Shown: one piece after another, positions 1 through 6,136 of the stretch
Position numbering within the stretch: position 1 is the first letter of the stretch
How the letters are laid out: each line of letters starts with the position of its first letter
Assembly: GCA_003648845.1 (NCBI GenBank)
Contig: QMQA01000061.1
Coordinates: 1-7,120, forward strand
Reading direction: 5' to 3'
From: Candidatus Aerophobota bacterium
GTDB lineage: Bacteria > Aerophobota > Aerophobia > Aerophobales > B3-G15
DNA length: 7,120 nucleotides
Notes under the pieces: model-generated
The model's input: the letters and a program-made list of their open reading frames with translations, nothing else
Told to the model about the DNA's origin: nothing
Databases searched by the model: none
Made by a program: the position numbers and the translations under genes

Positions 1-585
1 CTTGCCAAATTCTTCTGCTGCTTGAGGGCCACTGGCGGTTATGATATTTCCATCTACCTCCACTTTTTTCCCGGTATATAAGGCACCCTTTGCCTTTAGT
101 CTGTGTTGTTCGGTTGGCCATACAGTAGCCTTTTTACCTTTTAATACACCAGCATTGGCCAGTGTAACAGGAGCAATGCATATGGCACATAAAATCTTGC
201 TCTCCTTTATCGCCTCTTGAGCAATAAAATGGGCAACCGGGTCATTCCAGTAAGAACTTGCACCGGTCCCACCTACAAAAATGATAGCCTCATACTCTTT
301 TACCTTTATCTCATTTATCAGAAGATCCGGTTTAACAGTTGCCCCAAGCATACCAGTGGCAACATCCTTAGATGAGGATGCTATTTTTACCTCTACTCCC
401 TCCTTTTCCAGTATATTTTTTGGTATCCGAAGCTCCTCGTCTCTGAAGTTTCTGCTGGCGATAATCATAACAACTTTTTTTCCCTTTATTTTCTCTTCCA
501 CATCCTGTGTGGCAAAGGCCAAAGTTGATGAAAATGTAAAGATTAACAAAGGAACAGCGATGATCCATACCATCTTCTCATTCAT
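1..585 (-). CDS. Exported DJ-1/PfpI family protein (3' end outside window)
   Basis: The frame is open for 195 codons from ATG at 585 to the window edge, so the C-terminus is missing. Residues 1-25 look like a Sec signal peptide: short charged start (MNEK), hydrophobic core (about 6-18), and a likely AFA cleavage site before Thr26. There is no lipobox Cys. The mature part is a DJ-1/PfpI (class I glutamine amidotransferase-like) fold: strand KKVVMIIA at 36-43, NFRDEEL at 46-52 with the probable conserved acidic residue Glu51, IIFVGGTG at 101-108, and the nucleophile elbow AICIAP at 134-139 with Cys136. The residue after Cys is Ile, not the His of PfpI proteases (CHGP), and Trp156 sits where DJ-1 has its His126. 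A classical Cys-His pair is therefore not evident. Family members include proteases, glyoxalases/deglycases, chaperones and redox sensors, so the activity is open. The start is fixed by a strong ribosome binding site. It is divergent from the nitroreductase gene. Confidence 0.88.
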   Translation of the reverse strand, partial: MNEKMVWIIAVPLLIFTFSSTLAFATQDVEEKIKGKKVVMIIASRNFRDEELRIPKNILEKEGVEVKIASSSKDVATGMLGATVKPDLLINEIKVKEYEAIIFVGGTGASSYWNDPVAHFIAQEAIKESKILCAICIAPVTLANAGVLKGKKATVWPTEQHRLKAKGALYTGKKVEVDGNIITASGPQAAEEFGK

Positions 586-738
586 CTAACCCACCTCCTC
601 GTTTGATTTTATTGGTCATCATCTAATTTTAAAAAGAAAAGTGAAGGAAGTGCTTCTCTCAGAAAAAAACACCAGCGGCAGGGGAGTCTCTTTTATCAGG
701 TTGAGCTTAACTATTTAATGTATCTTTGTACCGTAACG
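586..738 (-). other. Long 5' leader of the DJ-1/PfpI gene
   Basis: This stretch between the predicted transcription start and the DJ-1 start codon holds no supported gene. On the minus strand it has a GC-richer patch followed by seven T (669-663), but I found no stem ahead of the T run that would make an intrinsic terminator. CACTTCCTT (652-644) can pair over all nine positions, two of them G-U, with the ribosome binding site at 600-592, leaving an AU-rich 43-nt loop. I do not recognise a known riboswitch class in it. Confidence 0.35.
592..600 (-). promoter_or_regulatory. Ribosome binding site of the DJ-1/PfpI gene
   Basis: On the minus strand GAGGAGGTG lies six bases before ATG 585, a near-perfect match to the 16S rRNA anti-Shine-Dalgarno. 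It supports the start that includes the signal peptide. The same nine bases can pair with CACTTCCTT at 644-652 of the leader. Confidence 0.8.
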
Positions 739-744
739 CAAATC

Positions 745-773
745 ATATTATCATTATTCTTCATTGATGTCAA
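745..773 (-). promoter_or_regulatory. Sigma70-like promoter for the DJ-1/PfpI gene
   Basis: The minus strand shows TTGACA (773-768), a 17-base spacer and TAATAT (750-745), with TG one base before the -10 (extended -10). This is nearly consensus. Transcription would start near 738, giving a 5' leader of about 150 nt before ATG 585. The call rests on sequence match only. Confidence 0.72.
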
Positions 774-787
774 CTGGAGATGAATAG

Positions 788-815
788 TTGAATCTATGTG
801 AATTTGTGGTATTAT
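788..815 (+). promoter_or_regulatory. Sigma70-like promoter for nitroreductase-helicase unit
   Basis: TTGAAT (788-793), a 16-base spacer and TATTAT (810-815) with TG one base upstream of the -10 (807-808) form an extended -10 promoter. Transcription would start near 822, leaving a leader of about 80 nt. Its -35 is only 14 bases from the -35 of the opposite DJ-1 promoter. Confidence 0.6.
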
Positions 816-890
816 ATACAAAAAATAAACCCTCAGGATTAATAACTCACGAGGGAAAAACTGCGATTAAGAAGACCAGCAAACAGGAGT

Positions 891-897
891 GGAGGTG
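891..897 (+). promoter_or_regulatory. Ribosome binding site of the nitroreductase gene
   Basis: GGAGGTG lies five bases before ATG 903, a consensus Shine-Dalgarno that fixes this start. Confidence 0.8.
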
Positions 898-902
898 TTA
901 TC

Positions 903-1406
903 ATGGATTTTTATGAAGTAATAAGGACAAGAAGAAGTATAAGGGAGTATCAAGAAAGGCCTGTGGAGGAGGATAAGTTGCAAAGGATACTGGAAGCTGC
1001 AAGACTGGCACCTTCTGCTGCTAACCGCCAACCCTGGCAGTTTCTGGTGATCAAAACAGAGAAAATCAAAAAAGAATTTCAAAGGGCCTATAACAAGGAC
1101 TGGTTTTGGCAGGCCCCTGTCATTATCTGTGCCTGTGGAATAAAAAAGGAAGCCTGGATAAGATCTGACGGAAAAAGTTACTTGGATGTGGATGTTGCTA
1201 TTGCCATGGATCATCTTGTACTTGCTGCAACAGCAGAGGGTCTTGGAACCTGCTGGATTGGAGCATTTAATCCTTCTGAGGTAAAGAAAATACTTAATCT
1301 TCCAGATGACATTGAGCCTGTTGCCCTTACTCCTTTAGGATATCCTGCCACATCACCCAAGCCCACTCATAGAAAACCCTTGGGGAAAATAGTGAAAAGG
1401 ATTTAA
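903..1406 (+). CDS. Nitroreductase family protein (FMN-dependent oxidoreductase)
   Basis: This 167-residue protein has the compact nitroreductase fold. The N-terminal MDFYEVIRTRRSIREY carries the basic RRS motif (10-12) that contacts the FMN phosphate. APSAANRQPWQF (36-47) is the family's second flavin-binding segment. AEGLGTCWIGAF (111-122) is the conserved glycine-rich stretch near the C-terminus, followed by LGYPA (145-149). Members are usually homodimers that use NAD(P)H to reduce nitroaromatics, quinones or flavins, and the substrate cannot be told from sequence. The length is at the short end for the family, but both ends look intact and there is no ferredoxin domain. A strong ribosome binding site supports the start. 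The helicase gene follows after 40 bases without an obvious promoter, so the two are probably cotranscribed. It diverges from the DJ-1/PfpI gene, another possible redox or electrophile-stress protein, which suggests but does not prove a shared stress theme. Confidence 0.92.
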   Translation: MDFYEVIRTRRSIREYQERPVEEDKLQRILEAARLAPSAANRQPWQFLVIKTEKIKKEFQRAYNKDWFWQAPVIICACGIKKEAWIRSDGKSYLDVDVAIAMDHLVLAATAEGLGTCWIGAFNPSEVKKILNLPDDIEPVALTPLGYPATSPKPTHRKPLGKIVKRI

Positions 1407-1434
1407 AAAGTGAAAGTTTTAATTATTAAAGAAA

Positions 1435-1442
1435 AAGGGGGT
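1435..1442 (+). promoter_or_regulatory. Ribosome binding site deciding the helicase TTG start
   Basis: AAGGGGGT lies four bases before TTG 1447. No in-frame ATG occurs until codon 83, after Walker A, so this site together with the TTG is the best start for the helicase. Confidence 0.6.
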
Positions 1443-1446
1443 AATA

Positions 1447-3471
1447 TTGGTAAGAAAGTTTAATCTTAAAGGTACACAGAGACACCCACCCTGTGGTATA
1501 AATTATGAGGCTCATCTTAATCCAGAGCAGCTTGAAGCGGTAACCGCAGGAAAAGGACCTGTTCTGGTGATTGCCGGGGCAGGTAGTGGTAAAACAAGGA
1601 CCATTACCTATCGCGTAGCATGGCTTCTTGATACAGGAGTTTCTCCGGATAGAATACTCCTTGTCACCTTTACCAATAAGGCGGCAAGGGATATGCTCCA
1701 TCGTGTGGAACATCTTATTTCCACTCAGGCCAAAAGGATCTGGGGAGGCACTTTTCATCATATAGGTAATCTTATCTTAAGACGTTATGCTCATCTTCTT
1801 GGATATAAGAATAACTACACTATAATAGACAGAGAAGATTCCAGGGACCTTATGGCTCTTTGTATTACCGACCTTAAAATAGATATTAAAAAGAGAAGGT
1901 TTCCCACCTCCGAGATTTTGGCAGATATTAATAGTTTAGCTATCAATACCGAACGAGGGGTAGAGAGTATTGTCCAGGAAAAATACCCCTTTTTTGCAGA
2001 TCAGCTTGAAGATATAAAAAGAGTTCTTAAGCGATATCAGATTCGAAAAAAAGAACTTAACTTTATGGATTTTGATGACCTTCTTTTTAACTGGAAGAAA
2101 CTTTTTGTAGAATATCCTGAAGTTAAGACTTTTTATTCAGAAAATTTCCTTCATGTTCTTGTGGATGAGTATCAGGATACAAATAAACTCCAGGGAGAAA
2201 TTGTAGACCTTATAGCTTCTTTTCATCGCAATGTCATGGTGGTCGGAGATGATTCACAGAGCATATATTCTTTCCGTGGGGCAGATTTTGCCAACATAAT
2301 AGAATTTCCCAAAAGATATCCTGATGCCAGGGTTTTTAAGCTGGAGATAAATTACAGAAGTACTCCCTGTATACTTCGTCTTACCAACTATGTTATTGCT
2401 GCAAATAAAAAACAGTTTCCCAAGACCTTGCGCGCGGTAAAAAAGGGAAATTTTAAGCCAGCAGTTGTTCCCCTCAGGGATGTTAACCAGCAGGCAGAGT
2501 TTGTTGCGGAGAGAATTCTTGAGCTTCGGGATGAAGGAAGGTCTTTAGAGGATATAGCGGTACTTTATCGTTCGCACTATCATTCTATGGAAGTTCAGAT
2601 GGAGCTTACCAGAAGGGGTATCCCTTTTGTAGTTAGATCCGGGTTGAGGTTTTTTGAGAGAGCTCATATAAAAGATGTTACTGCTTATTTGAAAATACTG
2701 GTTAATCCAAAAGACGAACTTTCTTGGAAAAGAATTCTTAAAATGTTGCCAGGTATAGGTAATGTGACTGCTGATAAATTATGGAAAGAGCTGGTGGCAA
2801 GTAGTGATCCCCTGGAGAGGATAAAATCGGGTAAGATAATAAATGTTTTTCCCAGAAAGGTCTCACCTGAGTGGCCAAGATTCGTTGAAACTCTTTCGTC
2901 ATTGCAGGATGGGTCCTTTAAAAAAAATCCCGCGAGCATGATCCACTTTATCCTTCAGCAGGGATATGAGGATTACCTCAGGTCAAAATATCCTGATTAT
3001 GAGGAAAGAATAGAGGATTTGAATCAATTGGCCAGCTTCGCCCGGAATTATTCTTCTATCAGGAATTTCCTTTCTGAACTTGCTCTTTTGGGGACTGTGG
3101 AATCGGAAACAGTTGTACTTGGAGGGAATGAAGATGAATGTGTGGTTCTGTCCACCGTGCATCAGGCAAAAGGTCTTGAATGGTCGGTGGTTTTTGTTAT
3201 CTGGCTTGCCGATGGCCGTTTCCCGGCAGCAAAAGCCTTAAGGGATTCTGACAGCGTGGAGGAGGAAAGAAGACTTCTTTATGTAGCAACGACAAGGGCA
3301 AAAGAGGAACTTTATCTTTGTTATCCAATAATTGCAGGTAACTGGCGTCAGGCCGTAATTATGAAACCTTCCCGTTTTTTAAGGGAAATAGATAAGGATG
3401 CCTACGAGAAGTGGATTATCAGTGATGAGGTGGAAATGCTTTTGGAGAGAATAGAAAAGGACAGCTATTAG
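1447..3471 (+). CDS. UvrD/PcrA/Rep-type SF1A DNA helicase
   Basis: This 674-residue ATP-dependent 3'-5' DNA helicase has every superfamily 1A motif: Q-motif LNPEQLEAV (24-32), Walker A AGAGSGKT (43-50), Ia TFTNKAARDM (74-83), Ib GTFHHIGN (101-108), Walker B/II VDEYQDTN (239-246), III GDDSQSIYSFRGA (267-279), IV NYRST (302-306), IVa FFERAHIKDV (402-411), V STVHQAKGLEW (569-579) and VI RRLLYVATTRAK (608-619). It ends about 55 residues after motif VI, so it lacks the longer C-terminal extension with the Tudor-like RNA polymerase-binding domain of PcrA/UvrD; in length it is closer to Rep. About 20 residues precede the Q-motif, including a short basic stretch. The family acts in nucleotide excision repair, mismatch repair or replication-fork clearance, and the exact role is not decidable here. 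The start is TTG with a good ribosome binding site. It is the second gene after the nitroreductase. Its stop lies 10 bases from the tsaD stop on the opposite strand. Confidence 0.95.
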   Translation: MVRKFNLKGTQRHPPCGINYEAHLNPEQLEAVTAGKGPVLVIAGAGSGKTRTITYRVAWLLDTGVSPDRILLVTFTNKAARDMLHRVEHLISTQAKRIWGGTFHHIGNLILRRYAHLLGYKNNYTIIDREDSRDLMALCITDLKIDIKKRRFPTSEILADINSLAINTERGVESIVQEKYPFFADQLEDIKRVLKRYQIRKKELNFMDFDDLLFNWKKLFVEYPEVKTFYSENFLHVLVDEYQDTNKLQGEIVDLIASFHRNVMVVGDDSQSIYSFRGADFANIIEFPKRYPDARVFKLEINYRSTPCILRLTNYVIAANKKQFPKTLRAVKKGNFKPAVVPLRDVNQQAEFVAERILELRDEGRSLEDIAVLYRSHYHSMEVQMELTRRGIPFVVRSGLRFFERAHIKDVTAYLKILVNPKDELSWKRILKMLPGIGNVTADKLWKELVASSDPLERIKSGKIINVFPRKVSPEWPRFVETLSSLQDGSFKKNPASMIHFILQQGYEDYLRSKYPDYEERIEDLNQLASFARNYSSIRNFLSELALLGTVESETVVLGGNEDECVVLSTVHQAKGLEWSVVFVIWLADGRFPAAKALRDSDSVEEERRLLYVATTRAKEELYLCYPIIAGNWRQAVIMKPSRFLREIDKDAYEKWIISDEVEMLLERIEKDSY

Positions 3472-3481
3472 AGTAAAAAGT

Positions 3482-4483
3482 TTAGCCGATTTTCAGATTT
3501 GGCTGTACTTCAAGTGAGAGTGAGGATATCTCTCCCTTTTTTATTTTATGATAAGCAAGAGCTGCTATCATGACTGCATTATCGGTGCAAAGCTCGGGAG
3601 GAGGGATAAATATCTGCAGTTTTTCCCGGAATTTATTTAAAAGAAAATTTCTAATAAATTTATTGGAGGCAACACCTCCCCCAAGGACAACCTGCCTCAC
3701 TTTTTTTAAAGAAGCAGCCTTGGCTATTCTTTCATAAATAATTCTTGCTATTTGCAGCTGAAAGCTTGCCGCTATATCCTCTACCGGAACGGTCAGATTC
3801 TTGCTTTTCAGTTGCTTTACCATATAAAGTACCGCTGTTTTCAATCCACTGAAGCTAAAATCAAGGGTTTCTCCTTTAAACCTGGGGACAGGGAGTTTTA
3901 TCTTTGATGGATCTCCATTCCTTGCTATTTTTTCAATTATTGGTCCCCCGGGATAACCGAGGTTTAAAATCCTTGCCACTTTATCAAACGCTTCTCCTAC
4001 AGCATCATCTCTGGTGGAACCTAAAAGTTCGTATTCTTCGTTTTCTGACAGGTAAACAAGTTCTGTGTGTCCTCCAGAAATAACAAGTCCAATCAAGGGA
4101 GGAGAGGGTGAGGGAGAGTTAAGAAAAGCAGCATGTAGATGAGCTTCCAGATGATTTATTCCTATCAGGGGCAGGTTCAGAGAGAAAGCTATTCCTTTGG
4201 CCACAGTAAGGCCTATCAGCAAAGACCCACTAAGTCCTGGACCGTAGGTTACGGCAACTACATCTATGTCCTTTAGGGTAAGACTTGCTTTCTTTAAACT
4301 CTCCTTTAAGAGAGGCAGGATCACCTCCAGATGTTTTCTTGATGCAACTTCAGGAACTATTCCATGAAATTCTTTGTGTAGCTGCACCTGAGATGCCACC
4401 AGATTTGAGTGGATTTTCTTTCCATCTTCCACCACTGCCACTGCCGTTTCGTCACAGGAGGTTTCTATTCCTAAAATCAGCAT
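3482..4483 (-). CDS. tsaD: tRNA N6-adenosine threonylcarbamoyltransferase TsaD
   Basis: This 333-residue protein is a full-length bacterial TsaD (Kae1/YgjD/Qri7 family, formerly annotated as O-sialoglycoprotein endopeptidase). With TsaB and TsaE it transfers the threonylcarbamoyl group from TC-AMP to A37 of ANN-decoding tRNAs, giving t6A. Visible motifs are the bacterial N-terminus LGIETSCDET (4-13), GIVPEVASRKH (41-51), the metal-binding HLEAH (His111, His115), the nucleotide-binding ISGGHT (135-140), LGSTRDDAVGEAFDK (154-168), FSGLKTA (211-217), VLGGGVASN (266-274) and CTDNAVMIA (299-307) with metal ligand Asp301. Nothing essential is missing. ATG 4483 overlaps the stop of the upstream peptidase gene by seven bases (ATGCTGA), with GGAG eight bases ahead, so translation is probably coupled and transcription shared. 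TsaB and TsaE are not in the window. Confidence 0.98.
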   Translation of the reverse strand: MLILGIETSCDETAVAVVEDGKKIHSNLVASQVQLHKEFHGIVPEVASRKHLEVILPLLKESLKKASLTLKDIDVVAVTYGPGLSGSLLIGLTVAKGIAFSLNLPLIGINHLEAHLHAAFLNSPSPSPPLIGLVISGGHTELVYLSENEEYELLGSTRDDAVGEAFDKVARILNLGYPGGPIIEKIARNGDPSKIKLPVPRFKGETLDFSFSGLKTAVLYMVKQLKSKNLTVPVEDIAASFQLQIARIIYERIAKAASLKKVRQVVLGGGVASNKFIRNFLLNKFREKLQIFIPPPELCTDNAVMIAALAYHKIKKGEISSLSLEVQPNLKIG

Positions 4484-4956
4484 TTATTTTGCTCCGGATA
4501 AATTTCTTTTAATATCAAATTTACTACTTGGGGTATTTTCTCCTTCAAGGATGGCGAAAGCTCCATTCCCCATCTAATCTGCCCTGGTTCTACTCCTATA
4601 ACCACAACCTCTGTCGATGTATGTGGTTGCACGAAACTCCAGATATCACCGATACCCACCTCATGAAGGGAAAGGTGCTTATCTTTTTCTTTTTGTATTT
4701 CATTGATTGAGAATCGATAGATACTTCCTGCTTTGCCCCCTGCTTTTACTGCATCCACAATAATGATTTTTTCTCTTCCTGGGATATGAGGAATAAGAGA
4801 GAAAGCAGCAACCCCCATATCCAGGATCTCGACATTGGCGGGAAGGTCTAACCTCTCCAGTTTTTTTATTACGTGAATCCCAATTCCTTCATCGCCCAGC
4901 AGTATATTTCCCACCCCGACTATTAATATGCTTTTAGGTTTTTTTTCTTTTTCCAT
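4477..4956 (-). CDS. Hydrogenase maturation protease (M52, HybD/HycI/HyaD-like)
   Basis: This 159-residue protein matches the endopeptidases that trim the C-terminus of the NiFe-hydrogenase large subunit after nickel insertion. The N-terminal GVGNILLGDEGIGIHV (14-29) is the family hallmark and carries metal ligand Glu23. IIIVDAV (65-70) carries Asp68, and HLSLHEVG (94-101) carries His98; these three correspond in order and spacing to Glu16, Asp62 and His93 of E. coli HybD, which bind the probe metal (nickel in vivo). GVEPGQIRWGMELS (121-134) is also typical. Length is normal. There is no good Shine-Dalgarno before ATG 4956, and the predicted promoter leaves a leader of only about 15 nt. No hydrogenase structural or hyp gene is visible; its neighbour is tsaD, which it overlaps. 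The client hydrogenase must be encoded elsewhere, and the subtype cannot be assigned. Confidence 0.93.
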   Translation of the reverse strand: MEKEKKPKSILIVGVGNILLGDEGIGIHVIKKLERLDLPANVEILDMGVAAFSLIPHIPGREKIIIVDAVKAGGKAGSIYRFSINEIQKEKDKHLSLHEVGIGDIWSFVQPHTSTEVVVIGVEPGQIRWGMELSPSLKEKIPQVVNLILKEIYPEQNKC

Positions 4957-4977
4957 CTTTTACAGCAAACTAAGTCC

Positions 4978-5005
4978 ATTCTACTTTTGATGGATACCAT
5001 GTCAA
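4978..5005 (-). promoter_or_regulatory. Sigma70-like promoter for the M52 peptidase-tsaD unit
   Basis: The minus strand shows TTGACA (5005-5000), a 16-base spacer and TAGAAT (4983-4978). Transcription would begin near 4971, about 15 nt before the peptidase ATG, so the leader would lack a Shine-Dalgarno. The -35 is one arm of the inverted repeat at 4998-5023. Confidence 0.62.
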
Positions 5006-5023
5006 GGTGCATTTGTTGACATG
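4998..5023. repeat. Perfect inverted repeat spanning two opposed -35 elements
   Basis: CATGTCAA (4998-5005) and TTGACATG (5016-5023) are exact reverse complements separated by 10 bases. Each arm contains the -35 TTGACA of one of two divergent promoters. Part of the symmetry follows from having two opposed consensus -35 boxes, but the outer TG pair extends it to eight bases per arm. It could serve as an operator for a dimeric regulator. Confidence 0.7.
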
Positions 5024-5043
5024 CTCTGCTTATTTGCTATGGT
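5016..5043 (+). promoter_or_regulatory. Sigma70-like promoter for the SbcD-like nuclease operon
   Basis: TTGACA (5016-5021), a 16-base spacer and TATGGT (5038-5043) with TG one base upstream (5035-5036) form a plausible extended -10 promoter. Transcription would start near 5050, about 28 nt before ATG 5078. The -35 is the right arm of the inverted repeat. Confidence 0.55.
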
Positions 5044-5077
5044 TAAAGTGATTAATTTAAAGGCATACTTATAAGTA

Positions 5078-6136
5078 ATGGGAGTAAAATTTATCCATAC
5101 AGCGGACCTTCATCTTAAAAGAGATGACCCCTTCCGTCTGGATATTCTCTCCTGGATTCTCTCCAAGACAGAGCAGGTTGCCGATGCTTTAATTATAGCC
5201 GGTGATTTATTTGAAAGTGATATTGAGGCCTCTTTTTTAAGAGAAAAGGTCAGAAAGATTTTTGAAAAAGCAGAAAAGTCCCTTGTTTTAATTCTCCCCG
5301 GGAATCACGATTATCTTTCCTACTCTCCAGAAATCAATTACGGAGAAAGAGTGATCCTTTTAAATAATGCTCCCTCCAGGATTAATTTAAAGGGAGTAGA
5401 AATTGTGGGGATTCCTTTTCATCCTCAACTTGAGTTTTCTCAATGTATAGAGGAGCTTAAATCAAAACCTGATGTGGTTATAGCTCATGGTACCCTTTAC
5501 GACAGAAATTCTCCTGATATTTATGTGGAACTTGGTGATGAGGCAAAGTATATGCCAATTTACAGGTGGGATGTGAAAGACAGAATGAGGTATCTTGCTC
5601 TTGGTCACTACCATTCAAGACTCACCCATCTTAGCTTTGGGGAAACCCAGGTGGTGTATCCTGGTTCCCCTGTTGCTACCAGCAGGCGCTCTATCGGGCA
5701 AAGATTTATAGTTCTGGTCAGTTTTGGCAGTAAAGGGCAAGTTAAGATTGAAAAAATTCCTGTGGATATCTGTCCTTATTGGGAGAGAATAAAGTGGATG
5801 GTGTTCCCGGGAAAAGAAGAGGAGGAACTTGAGGAAATTGAACAACAGATTAAAAAGATAGCTGATAAAAAAGTTATGCTGGACGGCAGGGTGAAAGGGT
5901 CAATAAAAATAAGCGAGGCTGAGTTCAAAGAGAGGATAAAAAAGATTGAGGGAAAGTATCGCTCCAGCTTTAAAAACATCCACTTATCCTGTGAGATCAG
6001 ATACTGGGCACATATTCTTCAAAATCCTATCCTGAAACTTTTTGTGGAGAAGTTAAAAGATATAGGAGGTGATGAACAGATAAAAGAAAAAGCTCTGGAG
6101 TTAACCTTATCCGCCCTGGAGAGACTAAGGGGATGA
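5078..6136 (+). CDS. sbcD: SbcD/Mre11-family DNA repair exonuclease
   Basis: This 352-residue calcineurin-like metallophosphoesterase has the Mre11/SbcD nuclease motifs in order: I HTADLHL (Asp10, His12), II IIAGDLFES (Asp43), III PGNHDY (Asn76, His77), IV IAHGTL (His137) and V LGHYHS (His177, His179), then VYPGSP (193-198), which is diagnostic for the DNA-repair exonuclease branch. The segment between motifs I and II is shorter than in E. coli SbcD. Residues 245-295 are highly charged, and the C-terminal 300-352 may bind the ATPase partner. The protein should act with the downstream Rad50/SbcC-like ATPase to process DNA ends or hairpins. ATG 5078 places the DxH motif at the usual distance; upstream in-frame codons are closed by TAA at 5072. 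The ribosome binding site is poor (AAAGG, 14 bases away). The stop overlaps the next start as ATGA. A YhaO-type role rather than strict SbcD is possible given the partner. Confidence 0.92.
   Translation: MGVKFIHTADLHLKRDDPFRLDILSWILSKTEQVADALIIAGDLFESDIEASFLREKVRKIFEKAEKSLVLILPGNHDYLSYSPEINYGERVILLNNAPSRINLKGVEIVGIPFHPQLEFSQCIEELKSKPDVVIAHGTLYDRNSPDIYVELGDEAKYMPIYRWDVKDRMRYLALGHYHSRLTHLSFGETQVVYPGSPVATSRRSIGQRFIVLVSFGSKGQVKIEKIPVDICPYWERIKWMVFPGKEEEELEEIEQQIKKIADKKVMLDGRVKGSIKISEAEFKERIKKIEGKYRSSFKNIHLSCEIRYWAHILQNPILKLFVEKLKDIGGDEQIKEKALELTLSALERLRG

Noticed and set aside
281..589. Open frame on the plus strand opposite the DJ-1/PfpI gene.
   Set aside because: It is a shadow of the conserved minus-strand DJ-1 coding sequence, with low-complexity Ser/Phe content and no ribosome binding site.
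586..627. A 14-codon upstream ORF on the minus strand (MMTNK start) whose TGA overlaps the DJ-1 start codon region.
   Set aside because: It has no Shine-Dalgarno and no recognisable product; the overlap could be chance. It is noted only as a possible translational-coupling element.
661..720. AACCTGAT and CTGAGAG words in the DJ-1 leader that recall the TPP riboswitch (thi box).
   Set aside because: They occur in the wrong order for a TPP aptamer, the rest of the conserved core is missing, and the downstream gene is not thiamine-related.
830..855. CCCTC/GAGGG inverted repeat in the nitroreductase leader.
   Set aside because: It has only five pairs around a 16-base loop and no T run; too weak to call a terminator or riboswitch.
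1426..1761. Open frame on the minus strand under the helicase N-terminus.
   Set aside because: It is antisense to the Walker A-containing region of the helicase and has no family resemblance.
2920..2927. Run of eight A in the helicase gene as a frameshift site.
   Set aside because: The frame is continuous through it with all motifs V and VI downstream, so there is no sign of programmed or mutational shifting.
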